Positions 34,598 to 46,408 of a stretch of 64,000 nt of DNA are shown here, in pieces. Position numbers and translations under genes: made by a program. Within the stretch, counting starts at the first letter, position 1. Each line of letters begins with the position of its first letter. The notes under the pieces are model-generated. The model did no database searches, was not told the origin of the DNA, and was given only the letters and a program-made list of their open reading frames with translations. The DNA comes from Eriocheir sinensis (Eukaryota > Arthropoda > Malacostraca > Decapoda > Varunidae), in NCBI RefSeq assembly GCF_024679095.1, contig NC_066518.1:669678-733677 (forward strand). Reading direction: 5' to 3'.

Positions 34598-35427
34598 GGA
34601 TCAGGTGCATCTTAGCAAGGAGGTAGTAAGATGCCAGAAAAATAAATCCCCGCGTCACAAGAACGCTCTATCGTCTCTAGATCTTCGGCCAAAGCTAATA
34701 GACAACATACTGTCTCCACGATTGAGGCGGCAGCACCACCAGCGACGAGGCACCAACACGCTCAGCACCCCATTACAACATAGCCTTTCCTTGCGCGCCA
34801 CTCACCATGCCTGTACCGTGTGGCGTTTATTAAAACTGAACCTTAGTAGCGTATATGAGTTCGGGAAGGGAGTGTAGCGCATAACCCATCCGAGCTGCAA
34901 TGTATAAGCCGTCTCTTTTTCTGTAGTCTCCTTATATCCTTTCGCATCCTCGTCTATTCGTGAATACTGCTTTATATGCTTCCGCAAATTATTCATATTT
35001 ACAACGAGGAGGAACAGAGCTCAAGAGGGAACATCCCGCTCAAGACAGACTTATTTCGAGAAGCTGCAAGAGATTTAAAGGAGTAACGCGACTCATTTTT
35101 CAGGAGAAAGTGGGAGGAAAACGTAGCTCTTCTGAGGCCGTGAGGTGTTAGCAGCGTAGTCTCAAAAGATTCCTTGAGGAGTTCTGGAAAAATAGTTCCT
35201 TGCTATTCTCGTGGATGGCGTTATATTTTTCAAAGCGGCAGGTGACCCCTCGGCAAGATGTCCAGTTACGTACGACTGTGCATCTAATTCCTCCGCATAT
35301 AACGGCCAGGTAAATAACTGTCCTCGATGTTTCTCTGCGACCTCTCTTCGTTCTATGTACGTGGAAATGAGACCTTACGGACTTTACGGAGTGGGTGGAT
35401 CAGAAAATTATAATGAACGTACACAAT
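34598..35427. other. Unique gene-free DNA
   Basis: Apart from the partial foldback-arm copy at 34638-34671, nothing recognisable. Open frames have no known domain. Confidence 0.5.
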
Positions 35428-35586
35428 CAAAGATGGCGCCACTATAAACACTCGCCTGCGCCAGAACGGGCTGGGCCGACCATCAGGCCCCACCTGGAAG
35501 AAGCCTTGGGCCGACCATCAGGCCCCACCGGGAAGATGCCTACCGGCGCAATAGGCAACAACGTAAAAAAAATAAAAAATAAAAAT
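35428..35586 (+). repeat. SINE-like repeat, copy B (3' body)
   Basis: Body segment shared with the copies at 38438, 50589 and 58138. Shared blocks are CACTATAAACACTCGCCTGC, AACGGGCTGGGCCGACCATC, AGGCCCC, GCCTACCGGCGC and an A-rich tail. It contains a 35-bp internal duplication of the TGGGCCGACCATCAGGCCCC block (35472 and 35507). The tail is followed after 8 bp by (CA)n. Confidence 0.82.
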
Positions 35587-35592
35587 CGCTAT

Positions 35593-35594
<2 letters not shown>

Positions 35595-35642
<48 letters not shown>
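35595..35642. repeat. (CA)n microsatellite behind the SINE-like tail
   Basis: Perfect CA repeat of about 48 bp. Confidence 0.97.
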
Positions 35643-35646
<4 letters not shown>

Positions 35647-35702
35647 CGGTCACGTTATTGTCAGTTGGTAAAATTCTAAAAATACTCTCGTGAAGTCCAT
35701 TT

Positions 35703-36655
<953 letters not shown>

Positions 36656-36658
36656 GGC

Positions 36659-36689
<31 letters not shown>

Positions 36690-36709
36690 TGGGTATGAGA
36701 ATGAGTGAG

Positions 36710-36764
<55 letters not shown>
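36659..36764. repeat. (GA)n and (GT)n microsatellites
   Basis: GA repeat at 36659-36686, then 26 bp, then GT repeat at 36713-36764. Confidence 0.97.
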
Positions 36765-36765
<1 letters not shown>

Positions 36766-36995
36766 TATCAGGCTTGGGTTCATCTTCATTGTTTGCTCTC
36801 GCCGCCGAGTACGATTAGATTGCGATATCACGAATCCAAGTACAAGTTCAGTAGTCATGTTTACAACTGAACTCAAGTACAGGTACAAGTTCTTTTGTAT
36901 TGTACTCGAATCCAAGTAAAAGTAGTTTTCACTGATTAAACCTTAAGATTTTTTTCTGCTTTTGATAATGGGCAAACTGCTCACCCCTCTTTGCT

Positions 36996-37193
36996 CTGGG
37001 TCACCTCACATGATTTCAGTTTCATCTCACCCCACGGCCCAGGTCACCTGGCCTCCATAAGGCCTAAGCTTAGGCAACACCTTTGTTATTCCATAACCCT
37101 GACGTGACCTCACCCCAGGGACCAGGTCACCTGGTCTCCACAAGGTGCAAGCTTAGGACACACCTTAGTTAATCCCTTACCCTGACCTCACCT
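36996..37193. repeat. 83-bp tandem duplication carrying AGGTCACCT motifs
   Basis: Two near-complete units with period 83 share CAGGTCACCTGG, AAGCTTAGG, an ACACCTT-type block and CCTGACxTxACCTCACC. A third GGTCACCT lies just upstream. GGTCACCT occurs at 36999, 37042 and 37125, and the complementary half-site TGACCT at 37105 and 37183. The 13-mer CCAGGTCACCTGG is a palindrome around a central C. Confidence 0.85.
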
Positions 37194-37665
37194 CCATTCA
37201 TGCAGGTTGGAAGACCAAGTTATAGAAAGGCTGTTGGCTTATAAAAGGTCTGCTTCAGTGATGAAATCTATTAAGCATACTGTTCAGTGACCTGCGGATC
37301 TCATTAAAGCACGGTGTGAATGTGGGTATGAAAACAAAAAGTGTCTGCTAATGCTACATTTTTTTTTCGTTTTCACACTAACAAGTTCTCCGAAGAAGAT
37401 TGTCCAGTGGCGGATGACTCTCCTCGAGGAAACAAAAAATAGCTTCTCTCAATGTCTATTTAAATCGCTCAGCTTGAATTGGCAGACAGTTATTTCTAAA
37501 AATTGAATTGCTTTAGAGATCAAAATAACTTAGAACGATTGACATTACTGAGCATGCACCAAAGTCTCCCGTATTCGTCTCCTTTCTATAGCGTTAGGAA
37601 GCTGAGTGGCTTGAGTCACTTTTCATAGGGAAGAGGAAGACAAAAATAGAGGGAGAGAAAAAAGG
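37194..37665. other. Unique gene-free DNA
   Basis: Mixed AT-rich sequence. Nothing recognisable. Confidence 0.5.
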
Positions 37666-37667
37666 AT

Positions 37668-37760
37668 GAGGAGGAGGAGGAGGAGGAGGAGGAGGAGGAG
37701 GAGGAGGAGGAGGAGAGGGAAAAGGAGAAGGAGGAGGAGGAGGAAGAGGAAGAGGAGGAG
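37668..37760. repeat. (GGA)n microsatellite
   Basis: GGA repeat, clean at 37668-37713, then interrupted by GAGGGAAAAGGAGAA. Purine-rich to 37810. Confidence 0.95.
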
Positions 37761-37810
37761 AGAGATAGGAAAGAAGGAGAAGGAGAGAGATAGGAAAGGA
37801 GGAAGAGTGG

Positions 37811-38437
37811 GATGTATGTGTTTGTTCTCAAAGTTTAATACAGAAAACACTGGTTAAAACTTTTGTAAAGCAACAAAACTAAAAAAAATACTTAAAGAAA
37901 ATATGAAAAGAGGATGAGGATGAGGATGAGCCACGTGACCAGAATGGGCGACTCGGCGTGTCCTGACTTGACCTGCTGGAAGGCTTTTCCTCCTCTCGCT
38001 GTCAGGTTAGAGAGGGCGTTGTCCCCGACGCCCGGGAGCCACCACGCTACTCCGTGCCGGCTGCCGCGCCTGCCAGGGACGGGGCGGCGCAGCTAAGTGT
38101 CAATGATGCTTCCTTTAGCCGTGTTGGGCCCGTTTATCTGAGTTACCAATCCATTCCCCCAATTGTCTCACCCTTAGGGAGGAGGACGAGGGGGACGTAG
38201 AGCGGGAACACGGGGCGAGAAACACAGAGTAGGGACGATACCAGCGAGGACATGGACGAGGAAGATGCCTAGAAGCGTGCTGGGATGTGAGGGGTAATTC
38301 TTGTTCCTGTTCTCCAAAACATATGAAATGGTAGTTATTTTTCTATTCGTTCCTGTCAATCATCGCAAATATTTGGGACGCCTTTGATGGCCTAGTTTTC
38401 CTTGCTTTCATAAAAAAATATAAGTAATGAAAAAAAA
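37811..38437. other. Unique gene-free DNA
   Basis: GC-rich at 38010-38095, otherwise mixed. The short open frame there has no recognisable domain. Confidence 0.5.
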
Positions 38438-38572
38438 GGGGCTCCGGGGGCCAGCATGAGCCAAGAAAAGATGGCACCTCTATAAACACTTGCCTGCACC
38501 AAGACGGGCTCGGGCCGACCACCAGGCCCCTCATGAAAGCCTACTGGTGCTAAAGGCTTCGACGAAAAAAAG
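38438..38572 (+). repeat. SINE-like repeat, copy C (3' body)
   Basis: Contains GGGGGCCAGCATGAGCCAAG, CTATAAACACTTGCCTGCAC, GACGGGCTCGGGCCGACCAC, CAGGCCCCTCATG and GCCTACTGGTGC in the same order as the other copies. It ends in an A-rich tail and has no tRNA-like head. Confidence 0.82.
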
Positions 38573-38840
38573 GCTTCCCAAGTACGCTCTATGGGTTGGG
38601 TGCTGGTTGCATAGTGCTCGAGTAATCAGTCTGAATTGTGTTTATGATGGACATTCCAGTATATTCGAATTTTCATTACGCTCGAGTATAATACACTTTT
38701 AGTACATGTTTATTTTTTCATTACGTGAGTAAACTTAAAGCTATAAAGAAAATAAGTTCTAGAATTTAAGCTTCTTTTTGTTGTCGATTTAAAAGTGTCC
38801 AGCAGAGTTTTACTAAGAAGTGGAAGAGATGAACGAACTA

Positions 38841-38843
<3 letters not shown>
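38573..38843. other. Unique AT-rich DNA
   Basis: Nothing recognisable. Confidence 0.5.

Positions 38844-38844
<1 letters not shown>

Positions 38845-38888
<44 letters not shown>
38845..38888. repeat. (GA)22 microsatellite
   Basis: Perfect GA repeat of 44 bp. Confidence 0.98.
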
Positions 38889-38892
<4 letters not shown>

Positions 38893-39076
38893 CAATGAGA
38901 TAGGCCTAGAGTTAGACAGGAAACAAAAACGGGGAAAAACAAAACGCAGACATATATACGTACATAAAACATTGAAACACACACAGATATTTGACACACA
39001 TTACCATTTCACTAAATATCCCGAGAAAAAGAAAAAAAAACTTCTACATATTTTAGGCACTGTAAAAGCCCGTCTC

Positions 39077-39078
<2 letters not shown>

Positions 39079-39129
<51 letters not shown>
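39079..39129. repeat. (CA)25 microsatellite
   Basis: Perfect CA repeat of about 51 bp. Confidence 0.98.
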
Positions 39130-39133
<4 letters not shown>

Positions 39134-39350
39134 CAGTCTACATACACATTCACCTGTCGTCGCCCCTACAAGCGTACCCAGACGCGGGGTGTTCAGGAGG
39201 CGAGAGACAGGTTGGTAATTATTCCCGGATGTCCTACCAGCACGGAACGCCGCTTGACACCTCGAGAAACCAGTGTGGCGAGGACAAAGGGGACCAAATT
39301 ACAACAGCAAAGATCTTACCTCATCGGGATGGGAGGCCAAGTTGATTGTG

Positions 39351-39352
<2 letters not shown>

Positions 39353-39414
<62 letters not shown>
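39353..39414. repeat. (GT)31 microsatellite
   Basis: Perfect GT repeat of 62 bp. In the opposite sense to the (CA)n 220 bp upstream. Confidence 0.98.
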
Positions 39415-39417
<3 letters not shown>

Positions 39418-39688
39418 GGTTCCATTTCGATGTATGGGAAACCTATAATTGGATGTTTTTTTTCGTATGTAATCATTATTAGTACCAGTATTCTATTTCA
39501 CTCCCTTCCCCCTGCCCCTCCTCACCCCCCCTCTCATCGCAGCCCCTCCCTCCCTTAAATAATCCACAAGGGGAGCTGTGATTATATTTTTTGCGTAATG
39601 GTAGTGTCATTTCCCCCTCCTTTCTGTTTGCCTCCCTCTCTGCCTGCCTGTCTGTCTGTCTGCCTGTCGATCGGTTGGTAGGTCGGTT

Positions 39689-39690
<2 letters not shown>

Positions 39691-39773
<83 letters not shown>
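39691..39773. repeat. (TC)n microsatellite with CTGT units upstream
   Basis: Perfect TC repeat of 83 bp, preceded by CTGCCTGTCTGTCTGTCTGC at about 39642. Confidence 0.97.
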
Positions 39774-39776
<3 letters not shown>

Positions 39777-40295
39777 AACGTTCTCATCGCTTAGTTTTCT
39801 CTCTCAAGTACCCTCCCCTCGTCCCTCTCCTTCCACCCCTCCCTTCCTCCCTCCCTTTTCTGCCTCCCTGCTTGAGATAACATGCAAAGCAACACAAGCT
39901 CAACTTAGGCTTACTTGGATCTCGCCTTAATTATTCAAGGTTAAAGCTAACAGTCGCACACCTGCTTCCCCGAACAGGTGGAGACTACCTCGACAGAGCA
40001 GCTTCTTCATGGACTCGGTTTGTAGAGGTCTGTGGGTGCAAAGCTCTTTCTTCTCTGCACACACGGCTGATTTTCCTGCATCGTTTTCCCTCTTTGAATA
40101 ATGTAATCTTCTCGCCAAGGACACGTGTAAGCACTAAGTTCCTGACACTTTTATACCTTGTTGCGTCCCGAGGCATGCGAAGTTTGATTCCCATGCGAGT
40201 GACTGGTTTAGGCGGTGTGATGCTTCGTCCGAAAAGCTTTTAAAATGGGGAGCGCAACGTCTTCAAGGATGTTAATTCATTACGTATGCATACAC
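39774..40295. other. Gene-free DNA, C/T-rich then unique
   Basis: 39795-39865 is C/T-rich. The rest is unique with no recognisable feature. Confidence 0.5.
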
Positions 40296-40299
40296 GTGC

Positions 40300-40555
40300 A
40301 TATTATCTGTCTATCTATCTATCTATCCATCTGTCTCTCTATGTTCATGCCATCTATCTATATTATCTATTTATTTATTTATCTATCTACATGTATATCT
40401 AATTTATCTTCTTATCTGTCTATCTATCTATGTATCTATCTATCTATCTATCTACCTTTCTATCCATCTAGCTTCCTATCTATCTATCTATTTATATTAA
40501 TCTTCCTATCTGTCTATTTATTTATTTATATATCCATCTATCCATCTATCTAATC
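40300..40555. repeat. Degenerate (TCTA)n tetranucleotide repeat
   Basis: TCTA/TCTG/CTAT units with TTTA and CATC variants over about 250 bp, cleanest at 40305-40327 and 40418-40452. Confidence 0.93.
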
Positions 40556-41330
40556 CTGAAATATGAACAATTCTAATTTCCCGGATTTCCTCGATCAGTC
40601 AGTGTTTGGCTTGTCAGGTTTTTAAAAAGCTGTTAATGCCTCGCTAGTGGTCGGCAAAATAAAACATGTTGCTTTTTGCTGAATATTTTTTCGTTATTTT
40701 ATTTTACATCTTTTATACATTTTTTTTCATTTGCTCTTCTTAGGATTTTAATTTCCACCCTTTTATCTTCTATTTATTCTTCCCTCCTGGCGCCTTCCGT
40801 CCCTTCCCTTCCCTTCTCCTATACTCTTTCCAGCAAACAGGCAATCTACCTCCCCCGTAAAATGACTCTCTCTCTCTCTCTCTCTCTTCCCTCCAGCCCA
40901 GCTTCTCCCTTTCCTCCTCTGCTTATATTTCCATCACATACTTTCTTCCCCGCTCATAATTATTCCGAATTCATTATCTTCCCTCACCTCGAGCTTACTC
41001 AATTTATTCTATTTGTGTTGTCATCTTTTATCTCGCGCTTTTTGGCCCGTTATCGAAGTTCACTGTACAATTTATCACCGGCACTCTTAAAACTTGGCCT
41101 TATGGTTATGTTAATTATCTCTACAGTTAAAAAATTCATGAGGGGACCTTGGACAAGAAATCAGGTTTGCATGACGACACGGCGAGGGTTAAGGCAGGAG
41201 AAGGAACTGATGAGTGAAAGGAAGGTATACACACACACTCCACGGTGATTGCAGGTGGCGACAAGGTAATGATGAGACGAGAACAAACACCTAACGAAAC
41301 CACTATTTGTGACATATAAAGAAGCGTACA
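40556..41330. other. Gene-free T-rich DNA
   Basis: T- and C-rich, with a short (CT)11 at 40866-40887. The long frame at 40676-41248 is Leu/Ser/Phe-rich and has no domain. Confidence 0.5.
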
Positions 41331-41332
41331 AA

Positions 41333-41334
<2 letters not shown>

Positions 41335-41378
<44 letters not shown>
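41335..41378. repeat. (CT)22 microsatellite
   Basis: Perfect CT repeat of 44 bp. Confidence 0.98.
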
Positions 41379-41381
<3 letters not shown>

Positions 41382-41688
41382 TCCTCCTCCTTCCCTCTAG
41401 GCACAAGGGTATGATAATTCTCAAAAATATATTTCCCTCTCTTTCCGACGCCGCGGGAGGTAGATTGGCTTACGGCTGACTGGTTGCCCGTCTCCCTCCG
41501 CCCTCCTGCCCGGGGCCGCACTCCTTCAGGCTAATCGTTATTATTGTTAGCATTCCAGTCACTTCTATTATTCATCATTCACTAATTCAGAAGAGTTGAG
41601 AAGGAAAGAGACTGAGAGCGCTATAATGTAAGGGGGAGAGAATAATGGAAGGATAAGGAATGTTATGGAGTGAGGGACAGGTGAGAAA

Positions 41689-41890
<202 letters not shown>

Positions 41891-42038
41891 GTTCCCCACC
41901 ACAACTTCTGGAGGAAACACGTCGTTCAAGAGGCATAAAGATGCTAAAGTTTAAAGAATTAATAAGTCTGGAATATTAAACTGCAGGAACCCCTAAAGTT
42001 AGGCCCAGAACGTCATTTTCATAAGTGTGGCCATAAAT

Positions 42039-42040
<2 letters not shown>

Positions 42041-42085
<45 letters not shown>
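42041..42085. repeat. (AC)n microsatellite
   Basis: Perfect AC repeat of about 45 bp, ending 12 bp before a tRNA-like sequence. Confidence 0.97.
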
Positions 42086-42089
<4 letters not shown>

Positions 42090-42096
42090 TTACAGT

Positions 42097-42360
42097 ACAG
42101 TTGTTAGTGCGCTCGGTTCATAATCGAGTGGTCCGGGTCCGAGTACCGGTATGAGGGTACAAGGATGAGCAATCTCCTCATACCCATGCCTTTGTCCGCC
42201 TAGCATTCCATAACCAGTAGTTGTGCTCGCCCTTGGGCTGATAGTCTGGCGCCGACAAAGGCGAGTAACCCGCGCGTCTGCAAATCCAACCCCAAGGTCT
42301 TCAAGTCAGGTATACATGAGGCTGTAACCCAGACCAGTATGACAAAAAAGAATAAACACT
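42097..42360 (+). repeat. Second SINE-like repeat with tRNA-like head
   Basis: The head contains GTTAGTGCGCTCGG (box A-like region), an anticodon-arm-like CTCGG-TTCATAA-TCGAG hairpin (42112-42128, a CAT anticodon position as in methionine tRNA) and GGGTCCGAGTACC (box B-like, 42135-42147). No matching acceptor stem is present, so it is not a functional tRNA. The body, rich in CCTTTGTCCGCC and GGCGCCGACAAAGGCGAG, ends in an A-rich run (GACAAAAAAGAATAAA) near 42355. Only one copy is in the window, so the SINE call rests on the tRNA-like head and tail. Confidence 0.6.
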
Positions 42361-43240
42361 AATATACATATATTGGTAACAAGTAAAATTAGAAAGTTGC
42401 AGTCTTAAAAATCGTTGCCTATACAACATTTCTGAATACACCTGTCAGTTAGTAATGCTGTCTTTTTTATTTATTTAGAGGAAATGGTAGAACATATGAG
42501 CTTTCATTTGTTGACAATATTTGAGTTTGTTCATTTCAACGAAAATTATTGTATGAAAAAAAAAACACGTTTTGAAAGTATCTGGGACGTCTTCCAATGT
42601 TTGCGTTGCAGTATAATCATTGCAATATCATTTTAACATGACTGGCATCACGGCGGCATCTTTGCACAACCACCACACCATGGAGACAGGAACCTTTATC
42701 TCTTGCTCCGGTATTATATTGAAAATAATACTTTTTCTCACCTTAGGAATTATAATATTTGTCTTAAGAGCAGGAAAGAATGAAACATGTAGATGTCTGG
42801 AAAACATCCTAATTCACTAAAAATGGAAAATAAGTATAAAATAAAAGTAAAAAAAACGTTTATCATCCTTTCCTGTCACCCGTGCTGCATAACCCTGCTT
42901 CCCTTCCCTTCCCAGCTCGTCCTAATAAAATGTTTTCACAAACCAATATAATTTGGTACAGAAAATATATGAAAATATAGATTGTGTTCAGGCAATGCAA
43001 TACCATCCATAAATTGTGATATTTTTTACTAGAAATAATCTGACATCCAGGAATTTATATTTGTGTTGTTCATTAGTTCAATCCATGTATGAGAATGTTT
43101 ACAAAACATTCCTTATGAGTGAAACATATTGAAGTGATAAACCTTTAGTTTCTAAGCTATAAGTCGTCTTATACAGGTACTATGACGCCCGAAATATGAG
43201 CTAAAGACGAGAGGGCAGCATCGAGTTGAACACACACCAA
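42361..43240. other. Unique AT-rich DNA
   Basis: No open frame of note and no repeats. Confidence 0.5.
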
Positions 43241-43371
43241 ACTTACAATGTGAATGACGGGACACAGGAGGGTCCCGCGACGCGGCGTCTTAAGGTCAAT
43301 GCAGAAGGCGGACGGTGGATTTCAGAGGCAATCATGATGTAGCAAGATGATCCGGCGGGCAATATGGCTGC

Positions 43372-43525
43372 GAGGCTCATGTTGAATGTACCTTCCCCAG
43401 AGGAGGCGAGGAGGAGAAGGAAGAGGAGGAGGAGGAGGAGGAACAGGAGACTCATGCTGAATGTACCTTCCCCCTTGAAGGAAGATGAAGATGAGGATGA
43501 GGATGAAGATGATGATGATGAGGAG
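43372..43525. repeat. 75-bp duplication around (GGA)n and (GATGAA)n
   Basis: GAGGCTCATGTTGAATGTAC at 43372 and GAGACTCATGCTGAATGTAC at 43447 frame a GGA repeat. A GATGAAGATGAGGATGAG repeat follows at 43482-43525. Confidence 0.88.
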
Positions 43526-43569
43526 GAGGAGAAGAGGATGGATGACAGGAACAAAAGATGGAGGAGGAA

Positions 43570-44715
43570 GAGGTAGAGAAATTTGCAAAAAGATTATATA
43601 GTTTTTTTTAGCCCATTCATATACTGCCAACGTCCAGTCTTCATTCTCTCATCCCCACTCACTTAAAAACTGTGATACAACCTTTGTTTATTCGTATTAT
43701 TTCTTTCCTACGACTAAAAGGCTGTTAAGAGGGTGGTATCTAGACATCTCTAACCGTTTTCGTCGGAGCTCGTCCCACTACCATAAAGTGTCTTCGGTAC
43801 CGGATAGGCTGCTACATTACAAGATGGTTCCTACACAGATTAATTTCAACGTGCCGTCATCATCGTGTTTGATAACAGTATATACTTAGTTTTTCATTGT
43901 TTTTTTATTGTAGTCAGATCGCTACGTTTTTATTCTACTTTACAATCAATATTTCAAAGTGTGAGCCTCGGAAAAAGCAAGGCAATTCCGGATACTCAGC
44001 GCCTATTCTACCAGGCTGTTCATCCTCCCGCGATTACTGATCGAAAAGTGGGAACCTAAACGAACACTCGAGATGGTAAACTGAAATAACTTGAGAGGTG
44101 ACCGTTGTCAATGTTCCTTGTTACATATATACTTTAAATAAATTCAATTGCCGGACATACTAAAATGAGGGGCAATGAACGACTACTCGTACACGATAAA
44201 GCTTTATGGGATGGTTGTCTCTGCCAGATGTGCCGCATTTTTTCAATAAACGTTAAATTTAGATAATGTGAAGCATGTTTTATATTCACAAAATTCCAAT
44301 CAACATAAAAGGACAAAATATATATAATTTTCACAGTGTCTGTTACGCTGCTAATAAGAGGAATCTGATCATGAAGCGCTAACATTCTTCATTTCAGATA
44401 TTTGTGATTTAAAAGCAATATATATTTAACGCACAATACAAGCTACTTCACCTTTGATGCAGGACGTAGCCAAAAGCGTCGTGTTATTGGAATATCAACG
44501 TTCATACTTTTTTTTATATAACCGATACTATTTTCAGGGAAATCTAATAATCTGGACTTGCTAGTTTAGGTATTAATTAGTTGCCATTCACACCCTCCGC
44601 TACGACAATAACACCTGTACTCCCAAGCGAGGAGTGAGCCATGAGCGTGTCGAGTTTAGACATTAATGCAAGTGCGATGATAAAAGAAACAGATACAACT
44701 CAGCTTGGAGAACAG
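43570..44715. other. Unique gene-free DNA
   Basis: AT-rich, with no recognisable coding or repeat feature. Confidence 0.5.
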
Positions 44716-45115
44716 AGAAGGAGGAAGAGGAGGATGATGAGGAGGATGACGAGGAAGAGAAGAGGAGGAGGAGGAGGAGGAGGAGGAGGAGGAGGAGGAG
44801 GAGGAGGAGAAGGAGGAGGACGAGGAGGAGGATGACGAGGAGAAGAGGAGGAGGAGGAGGAGGAGGAGGAGGAGGAGGAAGAGGAGGATGACGAGGAGGA
44901 TGACGAGGAAAAGAAGAGGAAGAGGAGGAGGAGGAGGAGGAGAAGAAGGACGAGGACGAGGAGGAGGAGGAGGATGACGAGGAGGAGAAGTAGGAGGAGG
45001 AGGAAGAGGAGGAGGATGACGAGGAGGAGGATGACGAGGTGGAGGATGACGAGAAGAGGAGGAGGAGGAGGAGGAGGAAAAGGAGGAAGAAGAAGAATAG
45101 GAGGAGGACGAAAAC
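44716..45115. repeat. Long purine tract: (GGA)n with GATGAC units
   Basis: About 400 bp of GGA triplets interspersed with GATGACGAGGAG units and GAAGAG variants. The plus strand is almost C- and T-free, which favours triplex formation. Purine-rich, more mixed sequence continues to about 45230. The minus-strand Ser/Leu/Pro frames are artefacts. Confidence 0.95.
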
Positions 45116-45420
45116 AGTAATAGAAGACAAGGGAAGAAAAAAATAATAAGGCAGGCAGAAAAAAAAATGAAGAAAAAATAACAGGGAAAGTAGGAGGAGA
45201 AAGAGAAGGAGGATATGGGGGAAGAGCAGTCGAGTGAAGCCATTATGATGCGGGGGTACGATATGCTTATTTATTGGAACACAAATCACATCCATCCAAT
45301 ACTTTTCTGTCAACGCAAATGGGGGAAAAACAAATTACTTTACATGAAAAAAGAACACTAAATTACGTACACCGACTAAGATAATGAAGGAATGTTTTTA
45401 TAGAGGATACAGATGGCTAG

Positions 45421-45422
<2 letters not shown>

Positions 45423-45486
<64 letters not shown>
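45423..45486. repeat. (GT)32 microsatellite
   Basis: Perfect GT repeat of 64 bp. Confidence 0.98.
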
Positions 45487-45488
<2 letters not shown>

Positions 45489-45799
45489 TCCGGCACAGTA
45501 TTGTTGTCGCATGATACAGTGAGAGAAAATTAATATGAAATCATGTGGAAAAGAATGCTAATAAAATCTCCTCATACAGTTTAGCTTCAAAAGTCTTCAG
45601 GCGCATAAATCTACGACTCACATCATTATCCGAGACTTATTCCAGTGATATATGATACGCGGAAGTGAAAAAAGAAAAAGTAATAAATATTCACGTGGAA
45701 ATCGCTGAGTCCTTTACGTTTTTTCTCTATTTATTTTTGTTCGCCGAAGAGACGCAGAAGAACAAAGGGAACACGGATAAAGTAACAGGCATAGTTTCC

Positions 45800-45960
45800 A
45801 CCAAACCACCACAGCCACCTCCACCCCTACCACTACTACCACCACAACCACCACTAAAATAAAACACCACCAGCACCAGCACCACTATAACCACCACCAG
45901 TTGAAGCACCACCATTAACATTTTTACACACACACACACACACACACATACACACACACA
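45800..45960. repeat. (CCA)n and (CA)n repeats
   Basis: CCA/CAC triplets with interruptions at 45803-45905, then CA repeats at 45927-45960 with one TA. Confidence 0.9.
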
Positions 45961-46020
45961 CTAGGGATAACAACGCCAGTAAATCTATTACCTGCATTTT
46001 AACGTCGGTATATATACACT

Positions 46021-46023
46021 TTA
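46021..46023. repeat. Left target-site duplication, TTA
   Basis: TTA directly left of the Harbinger derivative, repeated at 46774-46776. A 3-bp TWA duplication is the hallmark of PIF/Harbinger insertion. Confidence 0.85.
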
Positions 46024-46279
46024 AGGGGCTATTACACTGGGCAAAATTTCTGTGTATCTTCAGTCAAACCATCGTGGATTTTTGCCTACGTGGACATACT
46101 ACCGTCGTCTTCCTATCACACTTCCCCGCACTCTCTCAGCGTTCCGTGGTTTTGACCGACACATTTTCACAACAATAAGTGTGGCTGACGTCCCTGTTCG
46201 CACCCCCGTTTTCACTCAAAGTACCGTTGCTTTGGCTTTAGTGACACTCAATTTACACAAACAACGATAAAAGAAAAGA

Positions 46280-46408
46280 ATGTGGAGGCGGAAATGGCTT
46301 GCAAGAAGAGAGGAGCGCAATGAAGTGATGCTGCTGTTGCAAAAACTACGTCTAGAAGACGAGGAAGGCTACAGGCAGTGGATGAGTCAGCAAGGACCAA
46401 TTTTATGA
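46280..46408 (+). pseudogene. PIF/Harbinger transposase, N-terminal stub
   Basis: A 42-codon frame from ATG at 46280 to TGA at 46406-46408. The segment RRKWLARREERNEVMLLLQK and the following LRLEDEEGYRQWM match the N-terminal region of PIF-type transposases (tryptophan-arginine-rich WxRPWLxRREExGAYxxLLxELRLEDxExxRxxxRM pattern). In an intact protein the DDE nuclease domain lies further downstream and is absent here. The stop falls where the sequence joins the minus-strand gene, so the stop probably comes from the deletion junction. About 185 bp upstream of the ATG would be 5' untranslated sequence. Confidence 0.78.

Noticed and set aside
42097..42160. Functional methionine tRNA gene
   Set aside because: There is no acceptor stem, the D-arm is degenerate, and the sequence continues into a SINE-like body.
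44656..45313. Minus-strand frames of 195 and 216 codons
   Set aside because: They are translations of the (GGA)n purine tract on its complementary strand.
46052..46270. 72-codon frame inside the Harbinger element
   Set aside because: It lies in the expected 5' untranslated part between the inverted repeat and the transposase start, with no homology to either Harbinger protein.
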